7,146 nt of DNA from Chloroflexota bacterium (GCA_022561355.1 JADFRJ010000119.1:1-7146); one strand, 5' to 3'. Shown: positions 1-5,846, counted from the stretch's first letter. The notes: generated by a model from the letters alone, not told the origin. Numbers and translations are program-made.

Positions 1-2
1 CG

Positions 3-308
3 TGGAAGTACCCTCAAGAGGCGTGGGACCACATCATGTTCGGTCTGCGTCTTGGTGAGACTCCACGCCTCTGCGTGACGGGTACGCCGAAACCGACACC
101 GTTCATACGCAGGCTGCTGAAAGATAAACGTTGCGTGGACGTGGTCGGTTCGACGTACGAAAACCGCGAGAACTTGACCGAGTACTTCTTCGAGTCCATC
201 GCTAAGTACGAGGGCACGCGCGTTGGTCGGCAGGAAATCCATGGTGAGGTGCTGGATCCGGAGGAGGAGCCGGAGCTTGGGCGACGACCAGTAAAGAAGG
301 CGCGCTAG
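3..308 (+). CDS. Phage terminase large subunit, partial: end of ATPase domain, nuclease domain absent
   Basis: This is the 3' part of a terminase large subunit, the motor ATPase/nuclease that packages DNA into phage capsids. The reading frame is open from the window edge, so the true start lies outside; 101 residues are visible. Family hallmarks are a WKYPQEAWD segment at residues 1-9, the ATPase coupling motif VTGTPKP at 25-31 (TTTPKP in many relatives), GSTYENRENL at 49-58, and YEGTRVGRQEIHGEVLD at 69-85, which ends the ATPase domain. Walker A and B would lie upstream, off the window. In intact terminases a nuclease domain of roughly 200 residues follows this point. Here the frame ends after a short charged tail (PEEEPELGRRPVKKAR), so the product cannot be a complete packaging enzyme. 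I infer a decaying prophage remnant or, less likely, a naturally split terminase. Family assignment is firm; functional status is uncertain. Confidence 0.8.
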   Translation, partial: WKYPQEAWDHIMFGLRLGETPRLCVTGTPKPTPFIRRLLKDKRCVDVVGSTYENRENLTEYFFESIAKYEGTRVGRQEIHGEVLDPEEEPELGRRPVKKAR

Positions 309-309
309 C

Positions 310-555
310 GTGGCTGTGGCTAGGATGCAACCACGCAATAACTCCAGGAAGGTCAGTTACGACAAAACGAGACGACGTGGGCGAGGCCAGAACGTATTCC
401 ACTGGATGACCCCCACCGCGCTTGGCTTCTGGGGAAGCATGACGATGATCATCGCGCTGGCGGCTGTGGGCGATCTGTTCTTGGTCACTGTACCAGCACA
501 CGCGATGACCCGTGGCCGACGAGTTCTGACGGAACCTACACGAGCTCTGATGTGA
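310..555 (+). CDS. Hypothetical small protein with one predicted membrane segment
   Basis: I do not recognise this protein. The ORF encodes 81 residues from GTG at 310, or 76 from ATG at 325. The first 30 residues are strongly basic (KTRRRGRGQ near 19-27). A hydrophobic stretch at about residues 36-62 (TALGFWGSMTMIIALAAVG and following) could span the membrane or act as a signal anchor; VPAHA at 61-65 resembles a signal peptidase site. It begins one base after the stop of the terminase fragment and overlaps the next small ORF in an ATGTGA arrangement, suggesting translational coupling. There is no strong Shine-Dalgarno, and third-position GC is lower and more mixed than in the larger genes. 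It may be a phage accessory protein, or non-coding debris of the decayed terminase region. Existence as a real gene is moderate at best. Confidence 0.35.
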   Translation: MAVARMQPRNNSRKVSYDKTRRRGRGQNVFHWMTPTALGFWGSMTMIIALAAVGDLFLVTVPAHAMTRGRRVLTEPTRALM

Positions 556-722
556 CGCCCGTCGACGTGATGGCGGCGCTGTTCGCCCGCTCGGTGGCCG
601 CCGTCGTCGTGGTCGTCATACACGCGATCTTCCGGTGGAGGAGAACGCTTGAACGGCGCACACGTCAGGACGGTTCCGAGGTGGAACGCGAGGTGCCCGG
701 CCGCACTAACCGAAAGGTCTGA
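552..722 (+). CDS. Hypothetical 56-residue membrane protein directly upstream of TerC
   Basis: This is an unrecognised small ORF starting at GTG 552, which overlaps the TGA stop of the preceding ORF (ATGTGA). An internal ATG at 570 is an alternative start. It has a valine/alanine-rich hydrophobic helix at about residues 7-25 (MAALFARSVAAVVVVVIHAI), followed by a highly charged tail rich in Arg and Glu (FRWRRTLERRTRQDGSEVER). Third codon positions are mostly G or C, as expected for coding DNA at this GC content. The stop at 720-722 is three bases before the TTG start of the TerC gene, so the two are probably cotranscribed and may be translationally coupled. The frame stays open upstream to about 345 without an ordinary start codon, so a frameshifted longer protein is also possible. 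Function unknown. Confidence 0.4.
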   Translation: MTPVDVMAALFARSVAAVVVVVIHAIFRWRRTLERRTRQDGSEVEREVPGRTNRKV

Positions 723-725
723 TCA

Positions 726-1673
726 TTGTCACAAGAAACGATTTTCCTGTGGGGCGGATTCACCGCCATCATCGTCACGATGATGGCTTTCGACCTGTTC
801 GTACTTAATCGGAAGGCGCACGTTGTCGCCGTCAAGGAGGCGCTCCTGTGGAGCGCCATGTGGATTGGTCTAGCGCTGGTTTTTGGGGCCGGGGTCTTCC
901 TCTTCCTCGGAGAGCAGAAGGGGCTGGAGTACCTGACCGCTTACACGATTGAGAAGTCGCTCAGCGTGGACAACATCTTCGTGTTTATGGTGATCTTCCA
1001 GTACTTCGCCGTGCCCCCGCTTCTTCAGCCTAAGGCACTGCGCTGGGGCATCATCGGCGCGCTCGTGATGCGCCTCATCTTCATCCTCGCAGGCGCGGCC
1101 CTCCTTGACGCGTTCCACTGGATGATCTTCGTCTTCGGCGGCATTCTGCTCTTTACGGCCTTCCGGCTGGCCACCCAGAAGGAGCACGAGATTCACCCTG
1201 AACGCAACCCGGTGATCAAGCTCTTCCGGCGCTTCATGCCGGTGGCGCCTGACTATCAAGGCGACCGCTTCTTCACGCGCCTGGACGGGCGACTCGTGGC
1301 CACGCCCCTCTTCTTGGTCCTCCTTGTGATTGAGACCACTGACGTCGTCTTTGCCATCGATTCCATTCCCGCTATCTTTTCCGTAACGCGCGATCCTTTC
1401 ATCGTCTATACGTCGAACGCCTTCGCCATTCTGGGCCTGCGGGCGCTTTACTTTGCGCTGGCGGGGATCATGGACTACTTCGTCTATCTCCGGCAGGGGC
1501 TAGTGGTGATCTTGGCCTTCGTCGGCGTCAAGATGCTGATTTCTGGGGTGTACAAGATTCCCACCCCCGTATCGTTAGGGGTCATAGCGGGAATTCTGCT
1601 CGTTGCGATCGCCGCATCCCTTGTAGTTAAGAAGATGGCCGCTACGCCGGAAGACTCCGTGTCCGTTCGTTAG
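726..1673 (+). CDS. alx: TerC/Alx family integral membrane protein (metal homeostasis)
   Basis: This 315-residue polytopic membrane protein is collinear with the Alx branch of the TerC family (E. coli Alx is about 320 residues). Members are linked to tellurite resistance and, for Alx and several relatives, to manganese export; the precise substrate here is inferred. Visible marks are LWGGF at residues 8-12, an acidic residue in the first helix (D23), the signature EKSLSVDNIFVF at 76-87, and the second signature VIETTDVVFAIDSIPAIF at 201-218. The latter carries E203, D206 and D212, candidate metal ligands within the membrane. About eight or nine helices are predicted, with a hydrophilic loop near 150-190. 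The start is TTG at 726, chosen because the family N-terminus (LWGGF) follows directly and AAAGG at 713-717 lies 8 bases upstream. I see no yybP-ykoY manganese riboswitch, which often precedes such genes; the upstream DNA is another ORF. The gene symbol reflects family-level similarity, not proven orthology. Confidence 0.92.
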   Translation: MSQETIFLWGGFTAIIVTMMAFDLFVLNRKAHVVAVKEALLWSAMWIGLALVFGAGVFLFLGEQKGLEYLTAYTIEKSLSVDNIFVFMVIFQYFAVPPLLQPKALRWGIIGALVMRLIFILAGAALLDAFHWMIFVFGGILLFTAFRLATQKEHEIHPERNPVIKLFRRFMPVAPDYQGDRFFTRLDGRLVATPLFLVLLVIETTDVVFAIDSIPAIFSVTRDPFIVYTSNAFAILGLRALYFALAGIMDYFVYLRQGLVVILAFVGVKMLISGVYKIPTPVSLGVIAGILLVAIAASLVVKKMAATPEDSVSVR

Positions 1674-1701
1674 CGCAGAACGGTATGGGCGCGTGCTCGA
1701 C

Positions 1702-1721
1702 AGCCCGGCCAAAGGCGGGCT
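1702..1721. terminator. GC-rich hairpin between the TerC and antiporter genes
   Basis: A perfect 6-bp inverted repeat (AGCCCG ... CGGGCT) lies 28 bases after the TerC stop, with an inner CC/GG pair and an AAA apex. No T-tract follows, so it is not a classical intrinsic terminator. It could stabilise a 3' end or act as a weak terminator. The remainder of the 130-base gap (1674-1803) shows no convincing promoter. An extended -10-like TGGTATCTT at 1777-1785 has no -35 partner and would put the transcript start almost on the ribosome binding site. Confidence 0.25.
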
Positions 1722-1792
1722 AGCGGTTCGGCGTTCGTGCTCTGCCCTTTAGGTGAACGTCCCAAGGCCGCTGCTGTGGTATCTTCGGGCCG

Positions 1793-1797
1793 AAGGG
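1793..1797 (+). promoter_or_regulatory. Ribosome binding site fixing the antiporter start
   Basis: AAGGG lies 6 bases before the ATG at 1804. The frame extends upstream to a GTG at 1753, but that codon has no comparable Shine-Dalgarno, and the extra 17 residues are not hydrophobic family sequence. The ATG at 1804 is therefore preferred. Confidence 0.6.
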
Positions 1798-1803
1798 ATT
1801 CGT

Positions 1804-3501
1804 ATGGAAGAGCGCGAGCTTGTCGTCGACCTGATCATCATCATCATGGCCGCGGCCGGCGGCGGCCTGGCAGCGTCTGCCCTCCGGCTTCCTACCGTCC
1901 TTGGCTATCTGGTGGCGGGCGTCATTGTTGGCAACTACATCCCTGGCCTAGAGATCGACGTGGCTCGGTTGCAGGACATCGCGGAGCTGGGCGTGGCGCT
2001 CTTGCTCTTCACGCTGGGCGTCAAGTTCTCCGTGAGAAAGCTGGCCGACGTCTCACGCATCGCCGTCTTCGGCGGTGGACTGCAGATCCTGATGACGACT
2101 GGCCTTGGGCTCCTCGTCGGGCTTGCGCTTGGCCTCGACGTGAAGGCAGCCCTCGTCCTAGGCTACGCGGTCGCGATCAGCAGCACAATGGTCGTTCTCA
2201 AGCTGCTGGAGGACCGTGGCGAGATGGACGCGGTCCACGCCAGAGTCGCGCTGGGCATCCTGCTTGTTCAGGACCTGGCTGTTGTGCTGATGGTGATCCT
2301 GATCGGCGCTACGGCGAGCGAAACCGGCCTGTCGCTGGCCCGCGAGATCGGGTTCGCGCTCGGGAAGGCGGTCCTGCTGCTGGCGGGCACGTACCTGCTG
2401 AGCATCTGGGTCGTCCCGTGGTTCCTCGCCCGCCTCGCCAGAACCGGATCGCGAGAGCTGTTCTTGCTCGGCGTGCTCTCGATCGCCCTGGGCCTGGCCG
2501 GTGGCAGCTTCGCGCTCGGGCTCTCGATCGCGTTCGGCGCGTTCCTGGCGGGGCTCGTCGTGTCCGAGTCCGAATACAGCTATCAGACGCTGGCTGAGGT
2601 CGTGCCGCTTCGCGATGTGTTCGCGACAGTCTTCTTCGTCGCGATGGGCATGCTGATCGATCCGAAGGTCCTCATCGAACAGCCGGGCTGGGTTGCCGCG
2701 ATAACGGCGACTGTAGTGATCGGAAAGCTGCTGCTCGTCTGGCTGCTCGTCGCGGCGTTCGGCTATCGGACGCGCACCGCTCTCTATGTTGGGCTGGCGC
2801 TGGCCCAGATGGGTGAGTTCTCCTTCGTGCTGAGCCAGACGGCACTGGACGAAGGCGTCTTCTCTCCGGCCGTTCACTCAGCCGTCCTCATGTCGGCGCT
2901 CTTGAGCATCTTGCTCACACCCATGCTGGGCATGGTGCCGAAGATCGTGCCGCGCCTGTCGCGGTTCGCGTTCTTGGACGCGATATTGGGCGAGCCCGAA
3001 CCCGCCGTGGAGGGGCCACGTGGAGAGCTTAGGCGCCACGCCGTCGTCTGCGGATACGGCCCCGTCGGGCGCGAACTCGTGCAGGCATTGAAACAGCGTG
3101 ACTTCCCGTTCATCGTCGTGGAGCTGGATCCCTATCGGACGGACGAACTGAAAGAGGCCAACGTCCCGTGGATTTACGGCGACGCGACCAACGCCGCCGT
3201 CCTTGAAGCCTGCCGCGTCTTGGACGCGCGGATCGTGGCCGTGACGCTGTCAGAACCCGCCGCCGCGGAAGCGATCGTGCGGCGCGCCAAAGAGATGAAT
3301 CCTCGCGTTGACGTCGTCGTACGGGGCGAGGGGAGCCAGGAGCGCATCACGCTCATGGAAGCCGGCGCCGAAGAGGTCGTGCATCCAGAGCTGGAGGCCG
3401 GCCTGGAGTTTGTCCGTCACACGCTGCACCGGTTCGGCGTGGACAGCACGCAGATCCGTGCGCTGCTCAGCCGCCGCCGCCGGGACATCTACGGACCGTA
3501 G
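1804..3501 (+). CDS. Kef/YbaL-type cation:proton antiporter with C-terminal RCK (TrkA-N) domain
   Basis: This 565-residue monovalent cation:proton antiporter-2 (CPA2) family protein probably exchanges K+ or Na+ for H+ across the cytoplasmic membrane. Residues about 8-378 form the exchanger domain of some 12-13 helices. They include RLPTVLGYLVAGVIVG near the N-terminus, ISSTMVVLKLLEDRGEMD ending at about 142, the family signature ALGILLVQDLAVV with Q156 and D157, and VFFVAMGMLIDP at 276-287. A linker leads to a Rossmann-type RCK/TrkA-N domain at about 411-525. Its GYGPVG dinucleotide loop lies at 417-422, with acidic E440 at the end of strand 2 and a GDAT motif at 459-462, consistent with NAD(H)-type gating. 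No TrkA-C domain follows; the chain ends in a basic tail. Length matches YbaL (about 560) better than KefB/KefC (about 600-620). It follows the TerC gene on the same strand after 130 bases. Substrate and gating ligand are not determined by sequence; I see no glutathione-gating ancillary subunit (KefF/KefG) beside it. Confidence 0.93.
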   Translation: MEERELVVDLIIIIMAAAGGGLAASALRLPTVLGYLVAGVIVGNYIPGLEIDVARLQDIAELGVALLLFTLGVKFSVRKLADVSRIAVFGGGLQILMTTGLGLLVGLALGLDVKAALVLGYAVAISSTMVVLKLLEDRGEMDAVHARVALGILLVQDLAVVLMVILIGATASETGLSLAREIGFALGKAVLLLAGTYLLSIWVVPWFLARLARTGSRELFLLGVLSIALGLAGGSFALGLSIAFGAFLAGLVVSESEYSYQTLAEVVPLRDVFATVFFVAMGMLIDPKVLIEQPGWVAAITATVVIGKLLLVWLLVAAFGYRTRTALYVGLALAQMGEFSFVLSQTALDEGVFSPAVHSAVLMSALLSILLTPMLGMVPKIVPRLSRFAFLDAILGEPEPAVEGPRGELRRHAVVCGYGPVGRELVQALKQRDFPFIVVELDPYRTDELKEANVPWIYGDATNAAVLEACRVLDARIVAVTLSEPAAAEAIVRRAKEMNPRVDVVVRGEGSQERITLMEAGAEEVVHPELEAGLEFVRHTLHRFGVDSTQIRALLSRRRRDIYGP

Positions 3502-3511
3502 GTTGTCTGAC

Positions 3512-3533
3512 GCGCGCCTTCGAACTAGCGCGC
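3512..3533. terminator. Possible bidirectional hairpin between convergent genes
   Basis: GCGCGC at 3512-3517 and GCGCGC at 3528-3533 can form a 6-bp stem with a 10-base loop. It is extendable by GAC/GTC with one bulged G. It sits between the antiporter stop (3501) and the SDR stop codon on the opposite strand (3525-3527), which lies in the loop, a place where a shared terminator is expected. No T-tract is present on either strand, and GCGCGC is self-complementary and common in GC-rich DNA, so confidence is low. Confidence 0.3.
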
Positions 3534-4238
3534 GGTCCAGCCGCCGTCGATGACGAGCGAAGCGCCTGTCATGTAAGAGGAGTCGTCGGAGGCCAGAAAG
3601 AGCGCGGCCTTGGCGATCTCCTCCGGCTTGCCGTAGCGTCCCATAGGCGTCTGTGTTTGCAACTGACTGTTGAGCGCTTCTACTTCGCGGATGGGCGCGG
3701 TCATCGGCGTTTCGATCCAGCCGGGATTGATGCAGTTCACCCGGACGTTTCTTGAGCCGTAGGCGATAGCGAAATTCTTCGTCAGGCCGACGACGCCGTG
3801 CTTGGCGGCGACATACGGGTCCTCCGCGCCGATGCCCACGAGGCCCAGGATAGAGGACAGATTGATGACCGAGCCGCCGCCTGTTGCCGCTAGCTTCTCC
3901 GCACCGTACTTGCAGCCGTAGTAGACGCCGGACAGGTTCACCGCGATCGTTGTGTCCCAGTCCTTCTGCGAAACTCCCGCGTTGTTCACGATGATGTCCA
4001 GGCCTCCGAAGCGCTCCTCCGCCGACGCGATGGCGGCCTGCACGTCTTCCTCGGAAGAGGTATCGCAGTGCGTAAACGCGGCCCGCTCACCGATCTCGTC
4101 CGCCACCGCCGCGCCCATCTCCTCGTTCAGCTCAGCGATCAACACCGACGCGCCCTCGCTGGCGAACTCGATGGCGATTGCCCGGCCAATGCCGGAACCT
4201 GCCCCTGTGACCAGCGCTACCTTGTCCTTCAATCGCAT
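3525..4238 (-). CDS. Short-chain dehydrogenase/reductase (SDR), classical type, probably NAD(H)-dependent
   Basis: This 237-residue cytosolic Rossmann-fold oxidoreductase interconverts an alcohol and a carbonyl; the substrate is not readable. The cofactor loop TGAGSGIG is at residues 11-18. E36 at the end of strand 2 favours NAD(H) over NADP(H). The NNAG motif is at 85-88. The catalytic tetrad N101, S129, Y142 and K146 is complete (YVAAK at 142-146), and NPGWIETP follows the active site. The C-terminus SYMTGASLVIDGGWTAR is typical of 3-oxoacyl-ACP-reductase-like and glucose-dehydrogenase-like SDRs. At 237 residues it is slightly short: the loop between NNAG and N101 lacks roughly ten residues found in most relatives. 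The start is ATG at 4236-4238, with GGAAGGA (4249-4255, minus strand) 10 bases upstream. It is transcribed away from the flavin monooxygenase gene and converges on the antiporter gene. FabG-like naming would be over-specific. Confidence 0.93.
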   Translation of the reverse strand: MRLKDKVALVTGAGSGIGRAIAIEFASEGASVLIAELNEEMGAAVADEIGERAAFTHCDTSSEEDVQAAIASAEERFGGLDIIVNNAGVSQKDWDTTIAVNLSGVYYGCKYGAEKLAATGGGSVINLSSILGLVGIGAEDPYVAAKHGVVGLTKNFAIAYGSRNVRVNCINPGWIETPMTAPIREVEALNSQLQTQTPMGRYGKPEEIAKAALFLASDDSSYMTGASLVIDGGWTAR

Positions 4239-4260
4239 TGTCGTTCAATCCTTCCGCGTC

Positions 4261-4289
4261 TTGACGTGTTGACCCACTCTACTTATCCT
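4261..4289 (+). promoter_or_regulatory. Sigma70-like promoter for the flavin monooxygenase gene
   Basis: TTGACG at 4261-4266 (-35, five of six consensus bases) and TATCCT at 4284-4289 (-10, four of six) are separated by exactly 17 bases. They sit in the divergent gap between the SDR and monooxygenase starts. Transcription would begin near 4296, giving a leader of about 30 bases that contains the GGGAGG ribosome binding site. This is the best promoter candidate in the window. Confidence 0.5.
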
Positions 4290-4308
4290 GTGGCGAAGAG
4301 CGAAGCAA
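4280..4308 (-). promoter_or_regulatory. Weak candidate promoter for the SDR gene, overlapping the opposite promoter
   Basis: On the minus strand, TTGCTT (complement of 4303-4308) and TAAGTA (complement of 4280-4285) are spaced 17 bases apart and point toward the SDR gene. The -10 hexamer shares two positions with the -10 of the plus-strand promoter at 4284-4289. Consensus matches are modest, so this is suggestive only. Confidence 0.22.
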
Positions 4309-4310
4309 GC

Positions 4311-4316
4311 GGGAGG
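4311..4316 (+). promoter_or_regulatory. Ribosome binding site deciding the monooxygenase start
   Basis: GGGAGG directly abuts the ATG at 4317, with zero spacing, which is too close for that codon. The in-frame GTG at 4326 is 9 bases downstream, a normal distance, so GTG is the likelier start. The protein then begins MQVSVFYLP. Confidence 0.5.
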
Positions 4317-4325
4317 ATGTGCGCC

Positions 4326-5519
4326 GTGCAAGTGAGTGTCTTCTATTTGCCGTCTATCGGCTCGCGAGCAGAGATAGAGAAAGGGATGGCGGGCCTTCGA
4401 ACCGACCTCTACCAGCAGATGCTAACGGAGTTGAAGGAACAGGCGCAGTGCGCGGACGAGCTTGGCTACGACTCGATCTCGTTTACGGAGCATCACTTCC
4501 ACGTGGAAGGGTTCGAGATCTCGAACAACCCAGTCATGCTCGACCTCTTCGTTGCGCTGAACACCAAGCGCATCCGCGTCGGCCAGCTCGGCATCGTTCT
4601 GCCGTCGCAGAACCCGCTGCGCGTTGCCGAGGACATCGCCATGCTGGACCACATGAGTGGCGGCAGGGCGAACGCGGGGTTCGCGCGCGGGTACCAGCGT
4701 CGCTGGGTCGATGTGATGGCCCAGCAGTTGCACGGCATCCACGGCGCGACGCCGTTCGAGCACGATGCGATCGATGAGGCGAACAGGGCCGCGTTCGAGG
4801 AGCACTTTCGGATCGTAAAGCAGGCCTGGACTGAAGACATGATGGAGTTTCACGGCAAGTACTGGCAGATCCCTCCGGAGGGAACGCCCTGGACCATAGA
4901 CGCCACGAAGCAGTGGGGGAGTGGTGTCGATGAACAGGGTATCGTGCGCCAGATCGGCGTTGTGCCGAAACCGCTCCAGAAGCCGCACCCGCCGATCTTC
5001 CAGCCCTTCGCGTCCAGTGAGAACTCGATCCGCTGGTGCGCTCGCGAGGAGATCACCGCCATCCTGCCACCGATGTACGCGGCGTTCCAGAACCAGCTCT
5101 ACGAGATCTACGCGGAGGAGGCTGCGAGCGTTGGGCGCAAGGTGGCGCCGGGGGAAGGCCTGGGCGTCTTGCGAGATGTCGTTGTCGCGGATACGGACGA
5201 AGAGGCTCTGGAGCTATGGAGCCAGTCCGGCGCGTTCTGCGGCGCGGCCTGGTTCGCCCCGTTTGGCTTCAGCCGCCTGCTGACCGAGCCAGGCGTCGAT
5301 GAGCGGCTAACGCCGCAGGACCTCATGGACCGCGGCATGCTGCTCGTCGGGTCGCCGGACACGGTGAGCCGCCAGATGGAGCGGCTGCTCAGCGACGCGC
5401 CCGTCCGCTGGCTCTTCGCGTGGACGTACAACGGCCTGATGCCGCACGAAAAGATCATGCGCTCGCTCGACCTATTTCAAACGAAAGTGATGCCGCGGTT
5501 CGAGGGAGCGCCGGACTAG
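4326..5519 (+). CDS. LLM-class (luciferase-like) flavin-dependent monooxygenase
   Basis: This 397-residue TIM-barrel protein of the bacterial luciferase-like family uses reduced FMN or F420 and O2 (or, in F420 members, hydride transfer) to oxidise an organic substrate. Marks include the N-terminal strand VSVFYLPS, ELGYDSISFTEHHF ending at 58 with the E55-H56-H57 cluster typical of alkanal-monooxygenase-like members, and NPLRVAEDIAMLDHMSGGRANAGFARGYQRRW, containing the LDxxSxGR-type family signature. Later come KPLQKPHPPIFQPFASSENSI and the C-terminal VGSPDTVSRQMERLL, both standard for the family. An insertion around the HGKYWQIPPEGTPW region precedes the KPLQ motif. The preferred start is GTG 4326; ATG 4317 would add three residues, and the still longer open frame from 4068 is antisense to the SDR gene. 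No flavin reductase gene is nearby, so reduced flavin must come from elsewhere. Substrate unknown. Confidence 0.92.
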   Translation: MQVSVFYLPSIGSRAEIEKGMAGLRTDLYQQMLTELKEQAQCADELGYDSISFTEHHFHVEGFEISNNPVMLDLFVALNTKRIRVGQLGIVLPSQNPLRVAEDIAMLDHMSGGRANAGFARGYQRRWVDVMAQQLHGIHGATPFEHDAIDEANRAAFEEHFRIVKQAWTEDMMEFHGKYWQIPPEGTPWTIDATKQWGSGVDEQGIVRQIGVVPKPLQKPHPPIFQPFASSENSIRWCAREEITAILPPMYAAFQNQLYEIYAEEAASVGRKVAPGEGLGVLRDVVVADTDEEALELWSQSGAFCGAAWFAPFGFSRLLTEPGVDERLTPQDLMDRGMLLVGSPDTVSRQMERLLSDAPVRWLFAWTYNGLMPHEKIMRSLDLFQTKVMPRFEGAPD

Positions 5520-5535
5520 ATCGCTGGCGTGTTGG

Positions 5536-5781
5536 CTACTCTTCGCCCTCCATCTTGTCAAGGCGCTCGTAAATCGGGTACTCGATGAGCATGTGCTGGG
5601 CCATGCTGCTCGCGAGCAGGCCGACCGCGAGCACGACGCCGCCGATGATCGTCAGGACATCCTGGTTGTTTACCGCGCCTACCGCCAGTAGGACTGCCCC
5701 GGCCATCCCGGCTAAGGTCGCGGGGAGAGTGACGCCGTGGCCTGCTTCACCGTTGAGTAGTGTCGCTAACCGCTGGAACAT
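5536..5781 (-). CDS. Conserved-looking small membrane protein with two helices, function unknown
   Basis: This 81-residue protein is unlike any family I can name. It has a short amphipathic N-terminus (MFQRLATLLNGEAG) and two Gly/Ala/Val-rich transmembrane helices at about residues 17-37 and 40-60, joined by a tight VNNQD turn. A cytosol-like charged tail carries IYERLDKMEGEE. It is very probably real: AAGGAGG (5789-5795, minus strand) sits 7 bases before ATG 5781, the best ribosome binding site in the window, and a promoter-like pair lies upstream. It lies downstream of the Rieske oxygenase gene on the same strand, with a gap of 141 bases, and converges on the monooxygenase gene, whose stop is only 16 bases away. 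The hairpin topology recalls small membrane-stress or holin-like proteins, but there is no specific evidence for either. Confidence 0.75.
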   Translation of the reverse strand: MFQRLATLLNGEAGHGVTLPATLAGMAGAVLLAVGAVNNQDVLTIIGGVVLAVGLLASSMAQHMLIEYPIYERLDKMEGEE

Positions 5782-5817
5782 GGTTGATCCTCCTTGATCT
5801 GTATGGCGTTTCTAACG

Positions 5818-5846
5818 AGTCTAAGCGTGCGTTGCGAGAGAATCAA
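5818..5846 (-). promoter_or_regulatory. Sigma70-like promoter for the small two-helix membrane protein
   Basis: On the minus strand TTGATT (complement of 5841-5846) and TAGACT (complement of 5818-5823) are separated by 17 bases; each matches four of six consensus positions. Transcription would start near 5811, giving a leader of about 30 bases including the strong ribosome binding site. This suggests the small gene can be expressed independently of the Rieske gene. The rest of the 5796-5922 gap shows only a 4-bp GGCC hairpin near 5908-5920, too weak to call a terminator. Confidence 0.4.

Noticed and set aside
250..400. Continuation of the terminase nuclease in another frame
   Set aside because: One alternative frame reads GAW near the expected GALW boundary motif and stays open for about 50 codons, but the following residues show no nuclease-domain resemblance I can recognise.
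1834..1848. Tandem ATC repeats at the antiporter N-terminus
   Set aside because: They simply encode a run of isoleucines in the first transmembrane helix; too short to be a meaningful repeat.
1737..2597. Long plus-strand ORF of 286 residues in another frame
   Set aside because: It is an Arg/Gly/Pro-rich shadow frame of the antiporter gene with no recognisable motif; the antiporter frame has clear family signatures.
2158..2877. Minus-strand ORF of 239 residues opposite the antiporter
   Set aside because: Composition rich in Arg/Gln/Glu/Asp is typical of antisense reading of a hydrophobic membrane protein; it has no start signal or domain.
4068..4316. In-frame upstream extension of the monooxygenase ORF (about 83 extra residues)
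   Set aside because: It is antisense to the well-supported SDR gene and spans the divergent promoter region. The family N-terminus begins at about 4326.
4422..4988. Minus-strand ORF of 188 residues opposite the monooxygenase
   Set aside because: It is an antisense shadow lacking family motifs; the plus-strand frame is a complete LLM-class enzyme.
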